Part shown: positions 34,080-43,172 of the stretch, in pieces
Layout of the letters: each line of letters begins with the position of its first letter
Numbering within the stretch: the stretch's first letter is position 1
DNA from: Acidimicrobiia bacterium
GTDB lineage: Bacteria; Acidobacteriota; Terriglobia; Bryobacterales; Bryobacteraceae
Length of the DNA: 64,000 nucleotides
Assembly: GCA_016871315.1 (NCBI GenBank)
Contig: VFZE01000027.1
Location: 16,134-80,133 of the forward strand
Direction: 5' to 3'
Position numbers and translations under genes: made by a program
Notes under the pieces: model-generated
What the model was told of the DNA's origin: nothing
Databases searched by the model: none
The model's input: the letters and a program-made list of their open reading frames with translations, nothing else

Positions 34080-35834
34080 ATGAGAAAAGCATCCCCCCTC
34101 CTCTTATTGGCCGTTGTGTGCGCATCGGCGCAGGTTCAGATACAGCCGGGACCGGTACAGCTGTCACCGTTGAGTCCTCCGCCGGGCGCGGCATCGAAGC
34201 CACTGGATCCCGAGCATGTGGTTGCGAAGGTGAACGGCGAAGCAGTGCGCGTGAAGGACGTGCAGCGCATGTTATCCGGCGCGCCACCGCAGGCGCGGCA
34301 AAGCGCGGCGGCCAGCGGGCGCGATTATCTGCAATGGACCTATCTGCTGCGGAAGCTGAGCCAGCAGGCCGAGGAGCAAGGTCTGGATAAGAAGGCGCCG
34401 TATGCGGACCGGCTGGAATGGTCGCGTCTGCAGATCCTGATGCGGGCGATGCTGGAGCAGGCCAACCAGAGCGTCGTGGTGAGCGAAGACAAGCTGAAGG
34501 AGTACTACGAGGAGCACCCGGAAGAGTTCGGAAAGGCGTCGGCCAGGATCCTGTACCTTGCGTTGGGCGACGACAACAAGGAGGCGGTCAAAACGAAAGC
34601 GGAGACGCTGGCGAAGCAGGCCCGTGCGGGAGCCGATTTCGTGCAGCTTGTAAAGCAACACTCCGACGACAAGGAAAGCACGGCCAAGAACGGTGACTTC
34701 GGAGAGGTGACCGTCGAAAGGAGGCTTGCTCCGGAGATCAAGCGGGCGGTGGTGGGCGCGAAGCCGGGCGAGATCACGGGCCCGTTTGAGCAAGAGGGCG
34801 GTTACTACATTTTTCAGACAGTCTCGGTGGACAGGAAGCCACTGGCCGAGGTGAGGCCGATGATCCGGCAGAAACTCCAGCAGGGCGAAGCGAGCCAACT
34901 GGTGGAGAGCATGGTGAGCAAGATTCACGTGATGATCACGTTGAAGGAGTTTTTCGAGAAGTTCCGGCTCCAGGCGGGTCCATTTGCGGATCGAACCAAG
35001 CCGCAGATGGATGGGGAATACAAGCCGGACGCGATTCTGGTGATGGTGGATGGAAAGCCGGTGACGCTGGAGCAGTACACGAACCTGCTGCACGCTCTGC
35101 CGCCGAGTGTGCACGCCAATGCGGTGCGGATGCCCGAGCAGTTCTTCCGGCAAAGAAGGCTGATGCAGAAGCTGGCGGAAATGGCCGAGCAGGCGGGGCT
35201 GGATAAGGTTGAGCCGCACGCGGGCAGGCTGCGTCATGACCGCATGCAGCTTCTTACGCAGGCGATGACGGATGAGTACCTGAGCGCGATGATCATCAGC
35301 CCGGAGGAGCCGAAGGAGGTTTACGAGCAGCGGAAGGATACCTACAAGGAGGCAACGGCGAAGGTGCTGTACATTTCCTATAGCCTGACGCCGCCGCCGC
35401 AGACAGACCCCAACGCGCCGAAGATCCTAGTGGAGGCCGAGGCAAAAGCGAAGGCGGAGGACATGCTGCGCCAGGTGAAAGAGGGGGTGAGTTTTCAGGC
35501 GCTGATTGCGCTGCACAGCGAGGACGCCGACAGCAAGGAGAACGACGGGGTTTTGCCGCCGATTCCGGTGAATGACGCAAATGTGCCCGAGCATATCCGG
35601 AAGGCGATTTTTGCGACCGAGCCGGGCCATCTCACGCCGCCGCTGAGGACCGACAACGGCTTCTATATATTCGAGGTGATGAAGATCACCGAACACAGCT
35701 TCGAGGAAATGAAGGACAAGCTGCTGGAGGAGATCCGGCAAGCGAAGTTTCAGAAGTGGTTCGATGAGAACCGGAGCTCGATCGAGATTGAACTCCTGGA
35801 CCAGGCTGCGTTCCAGCAGGCCGCGGCGCAGTAG
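34080..35834 (+). CDS. Exported peptidyl-prolyl isomerase with two SurA/parvulin repeats
   Basis: The 584-aa protein has a signal peptide (ASPLLLLAVVCASAQ) and an internal duplication. Each half carries a SurA-like helical region followed by a parvulin (PpiC) domain. The first spans about residues 155-270 (ARILYLALGDDN, GDFGEVTVERRLAPEIKRAV), the second about 415-560 (AKVLYISYSLTPPP, GVLPPIPVNDANVPEHIRKAIF). It probably assists folding of exported or outer-membrane proteins. It is divergent from alaS and heads a run of envelope-directed genes. Confidence 0.88.
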   Translation: MRKASPLLLLAVVCASAQVQIQPGPVQLSPLSPPPGAASKPLDPEHVVAKVNGEAVRVKDVQRMLSGAPPQARQSAAASGRDYLQWTYLLRKLSQQAEEQGLDKKAPYADRLEWSRLQILMRAMLEQANQSVVVSEDKLKEYYEEHPEEFGKASARILYLALGDDNKEAVKTKAETLAKQARAGADFVQLVKQHSDDKESTAKNGDFGEVTVERRLAPEIKRAVVGAKPGEITGPFEQEGGYYIFQTVSVDRKPLAEVRPMIRQKLQQGEASQLVESMVSKIHVMITLKEFFEKFRLQAGPFADRTKPQMDGEYKPDAILVMVDGKPVTLEQYTNLLHALPPSVHANAVRMPEQFFRQRRLMQKLAEMAEQAGLDKVEPHAGRLRHDRMQLLTQAMTDEYLSAMIISPEEPKEVYEQRKDTYKEATAKVLYISYSLTPPPQTDPNAPKILVEAEAKAKAEDMLRQVKEGVSFQALIALHSEDADSKENDGVLPPIPVNDANVPEHIRKAIFATEPGHLTPPLRTDNGFYIFEVMKITEHSFEEMKDKLLEEIRQAKFQKWFDENRSSIEIELLDQAAFQQAAAQ

Positions 35835-35838
35835 GCAG

Positions 35839-36387
35839 GTGGAGTGGCCGGCGGAGCTCGGCGGCGCGGCGAAGCGCCTGCCTGCACTGGCAGGGAGAGC
35901 GATCCTGGTGCGGTTTCTGCCTGATCTGACGGCGCGGGGACGGAGGCTGGAATCAGGGACGGGCCGCGGCACGGAGGTGCACGCAGGCAGTTTTCCGAGG
36001 AAAAGGGAGATGGTGCTGGACGCGGCCTTACGGGGGAAGGAGCTGACTCGTATTTTTGTTCACGAGGTGTTCCATTTCGCGTGGCTGAGGTTGGGTAACG
36101 CGAGGCGGCTGAGTTTCGAAGATCTCTTGCACGGGGAAGCCAAAGCGCATGCGCGAGGCGAGCTGGGCTGGTCGGCGGCGTCGAGAAAACAGGGTCTGGG
36201 CAAGCAGGACCGGCGGAACCGAACGCGGCGCTGGCGCGAATATGTATGCGAGAGTTTTTGCGATACGGCAGCCTGGCACCTGTCCGGAGTAGTGGAGCAC
36301 GAGGAGTTCACACTGAGCCGGCGCTGGCGGAACCGCCGCGCGGAATGGTTTGAGCGGTTGTGGGAAGAAGGCGCCGTTCGGGTGTAG
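35839..36387 (+). CDS. Small HExxH metallopeptidase-like protein
   Basis: The 182-aa product uses a GTG four bases after the PPIase stop; longer in-frame starts overlap that gene. It contains IFVHEVFHFAW, a zinc-binding H-E-x-x-H helix, and 60-70 residues later CESFCDTAAWH, whose Glu could be the third ligand as in gluzincins. No signal peptide is seen, and the protein is very basic (many Arg). It may be a cytoplasmic protease related to SprT-like or M78-like enzymes. The family is not recognised with certainty. Confidence 0.7.
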   Translation: MEWPAELGGAAKRLPALAGRAILVRFLPDLTARGRRLESGTGRGTEVHAGSFPRKREMVLDAALRGKELTRIFVHEVFHFAWLRLGNARRLSFEDLLHGEAKAHARGELGWSAASRKQGLGKQDRRNRTRRWREYVCESFCDTAAWHLSGVVEHEEFTLSRRWRNRRAEWFERLWEEGAVRV

Positions 36388-36419
36388 GGAAGGCTTATAT
36401 AATGAAGCAAGGAGCAAGC

Positions 36420-36998
36420 GTGTCCTTTCGAAACTGGAAACTCATCGCCACCGCGGCGCTCAGCTTGGCGCTAGCCGGCTGCTCAAGCATTTCTGTGAAG
36501 GCTGCCGGGCTGAAACCGGCCAAAGAACGGAAACCGGCCACTGACTTTACGCTGAAGGACTCCATGGGGCGCAGCTTCAAATTGTCGGATTATAAGGGCA
36601 AGGTGGTGCTGCTGAACTTCTGGGCAACCTGGTGCGGGCCGTGCAAGATCGAGATTCCGTGGTTCGTGGAGTTTGAGCAGCAGTACAAGGATCAGGGCTT
36701 TGCGGTGCTGGGGATTTCGATGGATGAAGACGGATGGGACGTGGTGAAGCCTTACCTGGAAAAGGTGAAGGTGAACTACCGCGTGGCGATCGGCAACGAC
36801 ATGATGGCGCAACTGTACGGGGGCGTCGATTCGCTGCCTACCTCGTTCATGATCGACAAGGAAGGCCGCGTAGCTTCAGTACACGTGGGGCTGGTGAGCA
36901 AGAGCGACTACCAAGATGAAATTGTCCAACTGCTGGGCCTTAAGAAGAGTCACGCTGCTGGCACTGTGGTGCCCGCTCTGGTGCTGGGCGCAAACTAG
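36420..36998 (+). CDS. TlpA/ResA-like thioredoxin lipoprotein
   Basis: The 192-aa protein has a lipobox (LALAGCSS), so it is anchored outside the cytoplasmic membrane, and a thioredoxin fold with W-C-G-P-C (FWATWCGPCKIEIPWF) and the cis-Pro loop SLPTSF. It should reduce disulfides, for example in cytochrome c maturation. The GTG at 36420 is preferred because AAGGAG lies just upstream and TATAAT (36398-36403) overlaps the alternative ATG at 36402. The last 27 codons overlap the next gene by 83 nt in another frame. Confidence 0.88.
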   Translation: MSFRNWKLIATAALSLALAGCSSISVKAAGLKPAKERKPATDFTLKDSMGRSFKLSDYKGKVVLLNFWATWCGPCKIEIPWFVEFEQQYKDQGFAVLGISMDEDGWDVVKPYLEKVKVNYRVAIGNDMMAQLYGGVDSLPTSFMIDKEGRVASVHVGLVSKSDYQDEIVQLLGLKKSHAAGTVVPALVLGAN

Positions 36999-37398
36999 CG
37001 CCGCGCTCACCGCTGTCACTCCGCAAAAGCTGCATGTCCGCGCCGGGGAAACGGTGGAGGCGAAGCTGCATTTGCGGCTGGGGCCCGGATATCACGTCAA
37101 TTCCAATACACCATCGGATGAGTTCCTGATCCCGCTGCGGCTGAGTTGGGAGGCCTCTCCGCTGGAGACGGTGGGGGTCGTTTATCCGAAGGGGCATTTG
37201 GAGAAGTACTCGTTTTCCGAGAAGCCGCTGTCGGTCTACACGGGGGACTTCGACATCGTGACGAAGTTCCGGGTGGGGAAGAATGCGCCGAAGGGGGCGC
37301 ACAAGGTGACGGGCAAGGTTCGCTACCAGGCCTGCACGGAGACGGTGTGCTTTCCGCCGCGCACACTGACGGTTGAGTTGCCCGTCGAGATCCGGTGA
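36916..37398 (+). CDS. DsbD N-terminal-domain-like exported protein
   Basis: The 160-aa product has a signal peptide (VTLLALWCPLWCWAQ). Its single beta-sandwich domain is like DsbD-alpha: LHLRLGPGYHVNSNTP and the redox pair in VRYQACTETVCFPP. The transmembrane and gamma domains of DsbD are absent, so it needs a separate electron donor, plausibly the TlpA protein encoded just before it. The same domain type ends the selenoprotein at 8.2-9.3 kb. Its signal peptide is encoded inside the TlpA gene (83-nt overlap). The 3' end overlaps the GT9 start as GTGA. Confidence 0.82.
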   Translation: MKLSNCWALRRVTLLALWCPLWCWAQTSAALTAVTPQKLHVRAGETVEAKLHLRLGPGYHVNSNTPSDEFLIPLRLSWEASPLETVGVVYPKGHLEKYSFSEKPLSVYTGDFDIVTKFRVGKNAPKGAHKVTGKVRYQACTETVCFPPRTLTVELPVEIR

Positions 37399-38186
37399 GG
37401 CGGCTTCTGATCCGCCCCGGGGCGATCGGGGATCTGATTGTTTCCTTTCCCGCGTTGGAGCACCTGCGTGCGGAGTATACCGAAGTCTGGGTGGCGCGGA
37501 ACGACATGGTGGGGCTGGTTCGATTCGCCGACCAGGTCGGCTCGATTCCGGGAAAGGGACTGAATCTGCTGGAACTGGGTCAGGCGCCGGAGCGACTTTG
37601 GGAAGAGCTGAAGAGCTTTGATGAGATCGTCAGCTGGTACGGAAATGGTCGGCAGGAGTTCCGGCAGGCGGTGTCTCATTTACCGGTCCGGTTTTTCCGG
37701 GCGTTACCGGATGATCCGCAAGTTCATGCCACGGATTACTACTTGCGTCAGGTGGGGGCTCCGCTGGGGGCCGTGCCACGGATCGAATGCCCGAGGGTGC
37801 AGGGCGATTTCGCGGTGATTCAGCCGTTCTCTTCCAAGAGAAAGAAGAACTGGCCGCTGGAGAAGTTCCGTGAACTGGCGCGGGCGCTGGAAGACAGGGG
37901 GCTGCCGGTGCGGTGGTGCGCCGGTCCGGAGGAGGAGTTTGAGGGCGCGGAGCGGTACGAGGATCTGTACGAGCTAGGGCGCTGGCTGGCCGCCGCTCGG
38001 CTGTTCATCGGGAATGACTCCGGGGTGACGCATCTGGCGGCGGCGGTAGGGACGCCGGTTGTGGCGCTGTTCGGGCCGAGCGATCCGGCGGTGTGGGGAC
38101 CGCGGGGCGCTCACGTGCGGGTGGTGCGGCATCAGCCGCTGGCGGCATTAGCGGTGGAAGCGGTACTGCGAGCAGCAGAGGCGTAG
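37395..38186 (+). CDS. Glycosyltransferase family 9 (heptosyltransferase-like)
   Basis: The 263-aa protein has the GT9 start RRLLIRPGAIGDLIVSFPAL and the donor-binding FIGNDSGVTHLAAAVGTP followed by ALFGPSDPAVWGP. It is shorter than typical heptosyltransferases (about 320-350 aa), mainly in the N-terminal domain. It likely adds a sugar to lipopolysaccharide core or another envelope glycan in the cytoplasm. The GTG start overlaps the previous stop by 4 nt. Confidence 0.9.
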   Translation: MRRLLIRPGAIGDLIVSFPALEHLRAEYTEVWVARNDMVGLVRFADQVGSIPGKGLNLLELGQAPERLWEELKSFDEIVSWYGNGRQEFRQAVSHLPVRFFRALPDDPQVHATDYYLRQVGAPLGAVPRIECPRVQGDFAVIQPFSSKRKKNWPLEKFRELARALEDRGLPVRWCAGPEEEFEGAERYEDLYELGRWLAAARLFIGNDSGVTHLAAAVGTPVVALFGPSDPAVWGPRGAHVRVVRHQPLAALAVEAVLRAAEA

Positions 38187-38198
38187 CGAGGATACTCA

Positions 38199-38366
38199 TC
38201 AGCGGGCGCGTCTATTCTTCTCCGCCAGCGTTTGAATGGAGCGTGTGCGAAGAGACCTGGGAGGATAGTCCGCGGCATCCGCCGCGGGACCCAGGCGGGC
38301 GTTGAATAGCTCGATCTTGCCGATGGCTTCCTTCAGAAGCGCAGGGTCGAGCCCGAGGTCGAGCAT
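38199..38366 (-). CDS. Possible small protein, 55 aa
   Basis: A complete minus-strand frame (ATG at 38366, TGA at 38199) encodes MLDLGLDPALLKEAIGKIEL and then a Pro/Arg-rich tail ending EKNRRAR. It has amphipathic helix character and fills the only gap between the GT9 gene and the wHTH pseudogene. No family is recognised. It could also be the surviving end of a longer gene; there is no clear ribosome site. Confidence 0.35.
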   Translation of the reverse strand: MLDLGLDPALLKEAIGKIELFNARLGPAADAADYPPRSLRTRSIQTLAEKNRRAR

Positions 38367-38371
38367 AACTT

Positions 38372-39882
38372 GTGACTGCCATGACCGGGAAGTCGAAGCG
38401 CCTGTACCTCTTCGGACTCTACCGGTTGGACCCGGCCGAACGCCTGCTGACGCGAAACGGCGACAGAGTACCGGTGACGCCGAAGGCCTTTGACCTGCTT
38501 CTGGCTCTAGTGGAGCGCCATGGCCGGCTGGTGGAAAAGGACAAGCTGATGAAGCTGGTCTGGCCGGGCACTTTCGTCGAGGAGTCCAATCTTTCCTTCA
38601 ACGTCTCGGTTCTGCGGAAGGCGCTCGACCACGCCGGAGGCTCGCCCTACATTGAGACCGTGCCCACGCGCGGGTACCGGTTCGCGAGTCCGGTTAGAGA
38701 GGAAGAATCCAATCAGGCAACCCTGCGTCGGCGCCTGGCTGTGCCTGTGGCCGCCGCGCTGGCGATTGCAGTGCTGGCCACAGGACTTTGGTGGCACGAT
38801 CCTCCGGGCGACCCTGTCCCGGTGATCGAGGCTCTGACCTCCTACACTGGGCGCGAGATCTACCCTGCTCTCTCGCCGGACGGCAACCATGTCGCCTTCA
38901 GTTGGAACGGCGAGAACGAGGATAACTTCGAGATCTATGTCCAGCCGGTGGGAACCAGCGTCCCGCTGCGGCTCACCACCAACCCGGCTAGGGACCTGAG
39001 TCCGGCGTGGTCGCCAGACGGGCGCATGATCGCCTTCATCCGCAGCAGCCCTGGGGCCCCTGGGAGAACCTCAACGCCTGACGGCCGAGTCGGAGCGCAC
39101 GGTTTTCAGTCCGGCCTGGAGTCCCGATGGAAGGGAGCTATTCTATCTGGCCGGGGCCTTTGGAGGAGGACTTCACCTGTGGCGAACCAAGCTTGGAGAG
39201 CAGCGCGAGCCGCGGCCGGAGCCCGTTGCCGGAATCCGCTCGACGCGGTCTGAGTACAACGTCCAGTTTTCGCCGGATGGAACCAGGATCGCGCTGGCCT
39301 CGAATCGGTCCGGTTCTCAGGAGATCTGGGTGAGCCGGGCCGACGGGTCACATCCAAGGCAGGTGACGGCATTTGGAGGGGTGCAGGTGAGCGGTCCCAA
39401 CTGGTCGCCGGACAGCCGTTTCATCGCGTTTCAGGCGCGGCCGAATGGCAACGGCGACGTTTACGTGGTTGCGGCCGGCCTGTTCAGGTGACGTCTGAAA
39501 GAGCCAGGTCGCACTTGAGTCGCCGGATGGCCGATGGGTCTTCTACAGCCGGGAAACTTCATTAGTGACCTCATCCCTCTGGAGGACCCCTTCCACCGGC
39601 GGTGGCCCCGAGACGAAAGTCTTGGACGCGATTGCCAACATCAGGGCATTTTTTCTTGTTGAGGACGGAATCTATTTCATCTCGCCGTGGGAGGGCGGCG
39701 GCGCCACCTTGAACTTCGCGGACTTCAACGGCCGCAATGTCCGGCGCGTCGTGAAGCTTGCCAAAGCGCCCAGTTTCGGCCTGAGCGCATTCCCCGCCAC
39801 GAGCGGCGTTCCCCGGACCATTCTGTACAGTCAGACAGACCAGCAAGGCACGGACCTGATGATGCTGGAGGTGGCGAAGTAA
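38372..39882 (+). pseudogene. Frameshifted CadC-like winged-helix / PD40 propeller protein
   Basis: The first frame (to 39253) encodes an OmpR-type winged helix (RLYLFGLYRLDPAERLL, SNLSFNVSVLRKALDH, VPTRGYRFASPV), a single membrane helix (AVPVAAALAIAVLATGLWW) and the first PD40 blades (YPALSPDGNHVAFSWNG). Near 39040 the match shifts to another frame (VFSPAWSPDGRELFYLAG) that runs to a TGA at about 39490. The end continues in yet another frame (LESPDGRWVFYSRETS) to 39882. At least two frameshifts separate recognisable pieces, so the intact ancestor was a membrane-anchored regulator of about 500 aa. A truncated regulator from the first frame might still be made. Confidence 0.82.
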
Positions 39883-39954
39883 CAGCGCGGGGGCGGCACG
39901 GACAGCCATGGGGGAGGTGTGGCCACCAGATGCGGAATTGGACATAATGAAGGT

Positions 39955-40161
39955 ATGCGACAGGTGCTCCTCTATCGCGGTGAGGATGGCTTTTGGGTTG
40001 CCGAGTGCCCCAGCCTGCGCGGCTGCGTCAGCCAAGGCGAGACGCAGGAAGCCGCGCTGGCCAATATAAAGGAAGCAGTTCAGGCGTATGTAGCCGCCTT
40101 GGAGGCCGACAACTTGCCGGTCCCCGAGGAACATTTCGACGCCCGCCTCGTTACCGTGTGA
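39955..40161 (+). CDS. hicB: HicB-like antitoxin
   Basis: The 68-aa protein shows the HicB N-terminal fold: VLLYRGEDGFWVAECPSLRGC, SQGETQEAALANIKEAV and LEADNLPVPEE. It would neutralise HicA and may repress the operon, although no separate C-terminal DNA-binding domain is present. A start at 39955 is favoured (family start R-Q-V-L-L-Y). It overlaps hicA by 4 nt. Confidence 0.88.
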   Translation: MRQVLLYRGEDGFWVAECPSLRGCVSQGETQEAALANIKEAVQAYVAALEADNLPVPEEHFDARLVTV

Positions 40162-40379
40162 CCCACCTGCCTGTTGTCTCCGGCAAGAACTGCATTCGAG
40201 CGCTGGAGAGGGTGGGCTTCGGCGTCATCCGGCAGGTTGGGAGCCATGTGGTCCTGCGCCGCCCGGACCCGTTCTGCCAAGTGGTGGTGCCTGACCACCG
40301 GACCCTGGATCGCGGCACGCTGCGGTCGATTCTTCGCTCGGCGGGGCTGACGCCGGAGAAGTTGCGCGAGCTTTTGTAG
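40158..40379 (+). CDS. hicA: HicA-like mRNA interferase toxin
   Basis: The 73-aa product begins at GTG overlapping the hicB stop. It has the double-stranded-RNA-binding-like HicA fold, with GKNCIRALERVGFGVIRQVGSHVVLR and the catalytic His in VGSH, then PDHRTLDRGTLRSIL. HicA cleaves mRNA until bound by HicB. The antitoxin-first order is common in this family. The pair lies between a pseudogene and a kinase gene in a decaying region. Confidence 0.9.
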   Translation: MTHLPVVSGKNCIRALERVGFGVIRQVGSHVVLRRPDPFCQVVVPDHRTLDRGTLRSILRSAGLTPEKLRELL

Positions 40380-40424
40380 CGCAAGGAGCCCTTCGCACCT
40401 ACCGCAATTCTAACGGAGACACTC

Positions 40425-40450
40425 GTACACGATCCAGCAGTACACGATCC
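40425..40450. repeat. Direct repeat of 11 nt with 15-nt period
   Basis: GTACACGATCC occurs at 40425-40435 and 40440-40450, between hicA and the kinase gene, about 30-50 bp upstream of a TACAAT -10-like box (40479-40484). It may be a regulator site. Confidence 0.4.
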
Positions 40451-40497
40451 CGCAATAGCGGCGCAATTTGGAGCGCGATACAATCACGGGACACGCC

Positions 40498-43134
40498 ATG
40501 TCCCTGATTCCTGGAACCAAGCTAGGGCCGTACGAGATTGTTGCGCCTGTAAGCGCCGGCGGGATGGGAGAGGTGTACAAGGCACGGGACACGCGGCTGG
40601 ACCGTACGGTGGCGCTGAAGGCTTCCAAAACCGAGTTCAGCGAACGCTTTGAGCGGGAAGCGCGGGCGATTGCGGCGCTGAATCATCCGCACATCTGCCA
40701 GCTCTACGATGTGGGGCCGAATTACCTGGTGATGGAGTACATCGAGGGGAGCCGGCTGAAAGGTCCGCTGCCGCTGGACCAGGCGCTTAAATATGCGGCG
40801 CAGATTTGTGATGCGCTCGATGCCGCGCACAGGAAGGGGATCACGCATCGCGATTTGAAGCCGGCGAACATCCTGCTGACGAAGACCGGTGTGAAGGTGC
40901 TGGACTTCGGCCTGGCGAAGATGGCGCAAACGGCGAGGCCGGCGGATGACGCCACGCTGACGATGGCGCTGACGGGCAAGAACGAGATCATCGGCACGAT
41001 CCATTACATGTCGCCCGAGCAGTTGCAGGGACAGGCCGGCGGGGTGGAAATCGACCACCGCAGCGACATTTTCTCGTTCGGCATTGTTCTCTATGAAATG
41101 CTCTCGGGGAAGCGCGCCTTTGAGGGATCTTCCACGGCAAGCGTAATCGCGGCCATCATGGAGCATGCCGCGCCTTCGATTCGAGAGATCGCGCCGGCGG
41201 CGCTGGACCGGCTGGTCCAAAAGTGCCTCGACAAGGATCCCGATGGGCGGTGGCAATCGGCGCGGGATCTGAAAGCGGAGCTGGAGTGGATCGCGCGGAC
41301 TGAGGAGGAAGAGAAGACGGCTCCCGTTGCTGCCGAGGCCAACCCCCGGCGCGGCGCGCGTTTCACGCTGGGTGTGATCGCGGCGGCGCTGGCCACGGGA
41401 TTTGCGCTGGCGATGCTATGGCTGGAAGCGCCGCCGGTTCCGGGCCGGTACATTCCGTTCGCGACCGAGCCTGGCATCCAAACCATGCCGGCCTGGTCCC
41501 CGGCTGGGGATCGCATCGCCTATTCGAGCGAAGTGGATGGGGTGTTTCAGGTTTTTGTGCGAACGATCGGGTCCGCGGCGCCGGCGCAGATCACGCGGCA
41601 GAATGCCTCGTGCTTCCATCCCTTTTGGTCAGTAGACAGCAACCGGATCTACTACATCGTGGACCGACGGGGAGTGGACCAGAGCCTGTGGTCCACGGGA
41701 GTGGCCGGCGGAGACGCGGAGAAGATTCTGGATGGCGTGACGGAGGCAGCGATTTCGCCAGATGGAAAAACGCTGGTTGTGATCGCCCGGCAACCAGATA
41801 GCACGTATGGCTTTATGATGTCGTCTCCTCCGGGCACTCCACCCCGCCGGTTTCCGCAGGCAGACATCTCGCAGATGCGTGGGGCCGTCACCCCATACTT
41901 TTCTTCCTTTCGATTCACCCGGGACGGCAAGCATCTGGGGCTGTTGACCAATTCCCGGGCTGTGTGGGAATTCTGGAAGATTCCCATGGATGGGAGTCCG
42001 GCGCAAATGATTCCTCAGCAAATGTCCGAGGTCCGTCCGAGTTTTGACTGGCTGCCGGACGGAAGCATCATATGGGCGGGCAATTCAGCCGGCGATGGGC
42101 ATTTGGTGAAAAGGGACTTGAACAGCGGGGAGGACCGCGCAATTACTTCGGGCGTCTCGCGAGAACTGTATCTTGCTGCTTCCCCGGATGGGCGCACGCT
42201 GGCGTTTCAGGCTGGCGAGACCGGCTACGACCTGATCGAGGTCTCCTTGGATGGCGCAACCCCTGCTACCTTGCTTTCAACAAGCCGTGAGGAGGTGGCG
42301 CCGAGTTGGGCTCCGGACGGGTTGCATTTCGCCTATGCGACCAACCGCGACGGCTCGCGCGAGATCCGGCTTCGAAACCGGCGGGACGGATCGGAGCGAA
42401 GGGTCGCCGGCGAGCAGGATTTCCCCGACAAATCCGACGGCTTGCTGGACTGCGCCATTTCTCCGGACGGCTTGCGGGTGGCCTACCGGCGCAGCACTGG
42501 GGCCGGCCCCGAGATCTGGATTTCGCCACTGGGTGGCGGCACTCCCGTGCGCCTCTATCACGATCCGCGAAAGGTATTTCAACGGGGCGCTTCGTGGTCT
42601 CCGGACGGCAACTGGATCGCTTATTATTCGGCTCACCATGGGAAGCCGGCGGTGATGAAGGCGCGCGTGGGAGCGAACCGTGAGCCGGAGCTGGTCGCCT
42701 ACGCTGCGGATCTGAATCCGGTGCGCTGGTCGCCGCGAGGCGATTGGATCGCCTGGAACGACGACAACAAGCTGACGCTGGCAACTCCGGACGGCAAGCA
42801 GCAGCGGATTGTGAGCCGGAAGGAATGGCTGACCTATGGATGGTCCAAGGACGGCAATTCCCTTTATGGGATCGGGGTGACGGAGAACCGCCGGCTTGTT
42901 CTTGGACGAATCGAGATTCAGGGAGAGCGAGAGCATGTGACGGCGGACCTGGGGCCCATGCCGGCCTCGCTGCAGATGGCCGATTTTCAGGGAGACTTTT
43001 CCTATCGAGGGTTCAGCATGCACCCGGATGGAAAGAGCTTTCTGACTTCCGTGCTCACCATCAAGGGAGATATATGGCTGCTGGAAGATTTCAACCGGCG
43101 GATCGGTTGGCTGGATCGCCTCCTGCGGAAATAA
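40498..43134 (+). CDS. Ser/Thr protein kinase with C-terminal PD40 beta-propeller
   Basis: The 878-aa protein has a cytoplasmic Hanks-type kinase (residues about 12-270): glycine loop SAGGMGEVYKA, catalytic HRDLKPANILL, DFGLAKM and the activation-end MSPEQLQG. A membrane helix follows (VIAAALATGFALAMLWL, about residue 295). The extracytoplasmic part has many S-P-D-G/W-S-P-x-G-D propeller repeats. The stretch between the Lys of VALKA and the alpha-C helix is shorter than usual. It is a typical Acidobacteriota sensor kinase; ligand and targets are unknown. ATG 40498 gives MSLIPGTKLGPYEIV. Confidence 0.93.
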   Translation: MSLIPGTKLGPYEIVAPVSAGGMGEVYKARDTRLDRTVALKASKTEFSERFEREARAIAALNHPHICQLYDVGPNYLVMEYIEGSRLKGPLPLDQALKYAAQICDALDAAHRKGITHRDLKPANILLTKTGVKVLDFGLAKMAQTARPADDATLTMALTGKNEIIGTIHYMSPEQLQGQAGGVEIDHRSDIFSFGIVLYEMLSGKRAFEGSSTASVIAAIMEHAAPSIREIAPAALDRLVQKCLDKDPDGRWQSARDLKAELEWIARTEEEEKTAPVAAEANPRRGARFTLGVIAAALATGFALAMLWLEAPPVPGRYIPFATEPGIQTMPAWSPAGDRIAYSSEVDGVFQVFVRTIGSAAPAQITRQNASCFHPFWSVDSNRIYYIVDRRGVDQSLWSTGVAGGDAEKILDGVTEAAISPDGKTLVVIARQPDSTYGFMMSSPPGTPPRRFPQADISQMRGAVTPYFSSFRFTRDGKHLGLLTNSRAVWEFWKIPMDGSPAQMIPQQMSEVRPSFDWLPDGSIIWAGNSAGDGHLVKRDLNSGEDRAITSGVSRELYLAASPDGRTLAFQAGETGYDLIEVSLDGATPATLLSTSREEVAPSWAPDGLHFAYATNRDGSREIRLRNRRDGSERRVAGEQDFPDKSDGLLDCAISPDGLRVAYRRSTGAGPEIWISPLGGGTPVRLYHDPRKVFQRGASWSPDGNWIAYYSAHHGKPAVMKARVGANREPELVAYAADLNPVRWSPRGDWIAWNDDNKLTLATPDGKQQRIVSRKEWLTYGWSKDGNSLYGIGVTENRRLVLGRIEIQGEREHVTADLGPMPASLQMADFQGDFSYRGFSMHPDGKSFLTSVLTIKGDIWLLEDFNRRIGWLDRLLRK

Positions 43135-43172
43135 GCAGGCATGCAGTGGGAAGCTGTGCTACATTGCGACCA

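Noticed and set aside
39480..39500. Second selenocysteine codon in the PD40 pseudogene
   Set aside because: The downstream homology continues in a different frame, not after read-through, and there is no U-x-x-C context or hairpin.
40498..43134. Kinase interrupted by a deletion after the ATP-binding lysine
   Set aside because: The beta3-alphaC linker is short but the frame, catalytic loop, DFG and downstream motifs are intact, so it is treated as functional.
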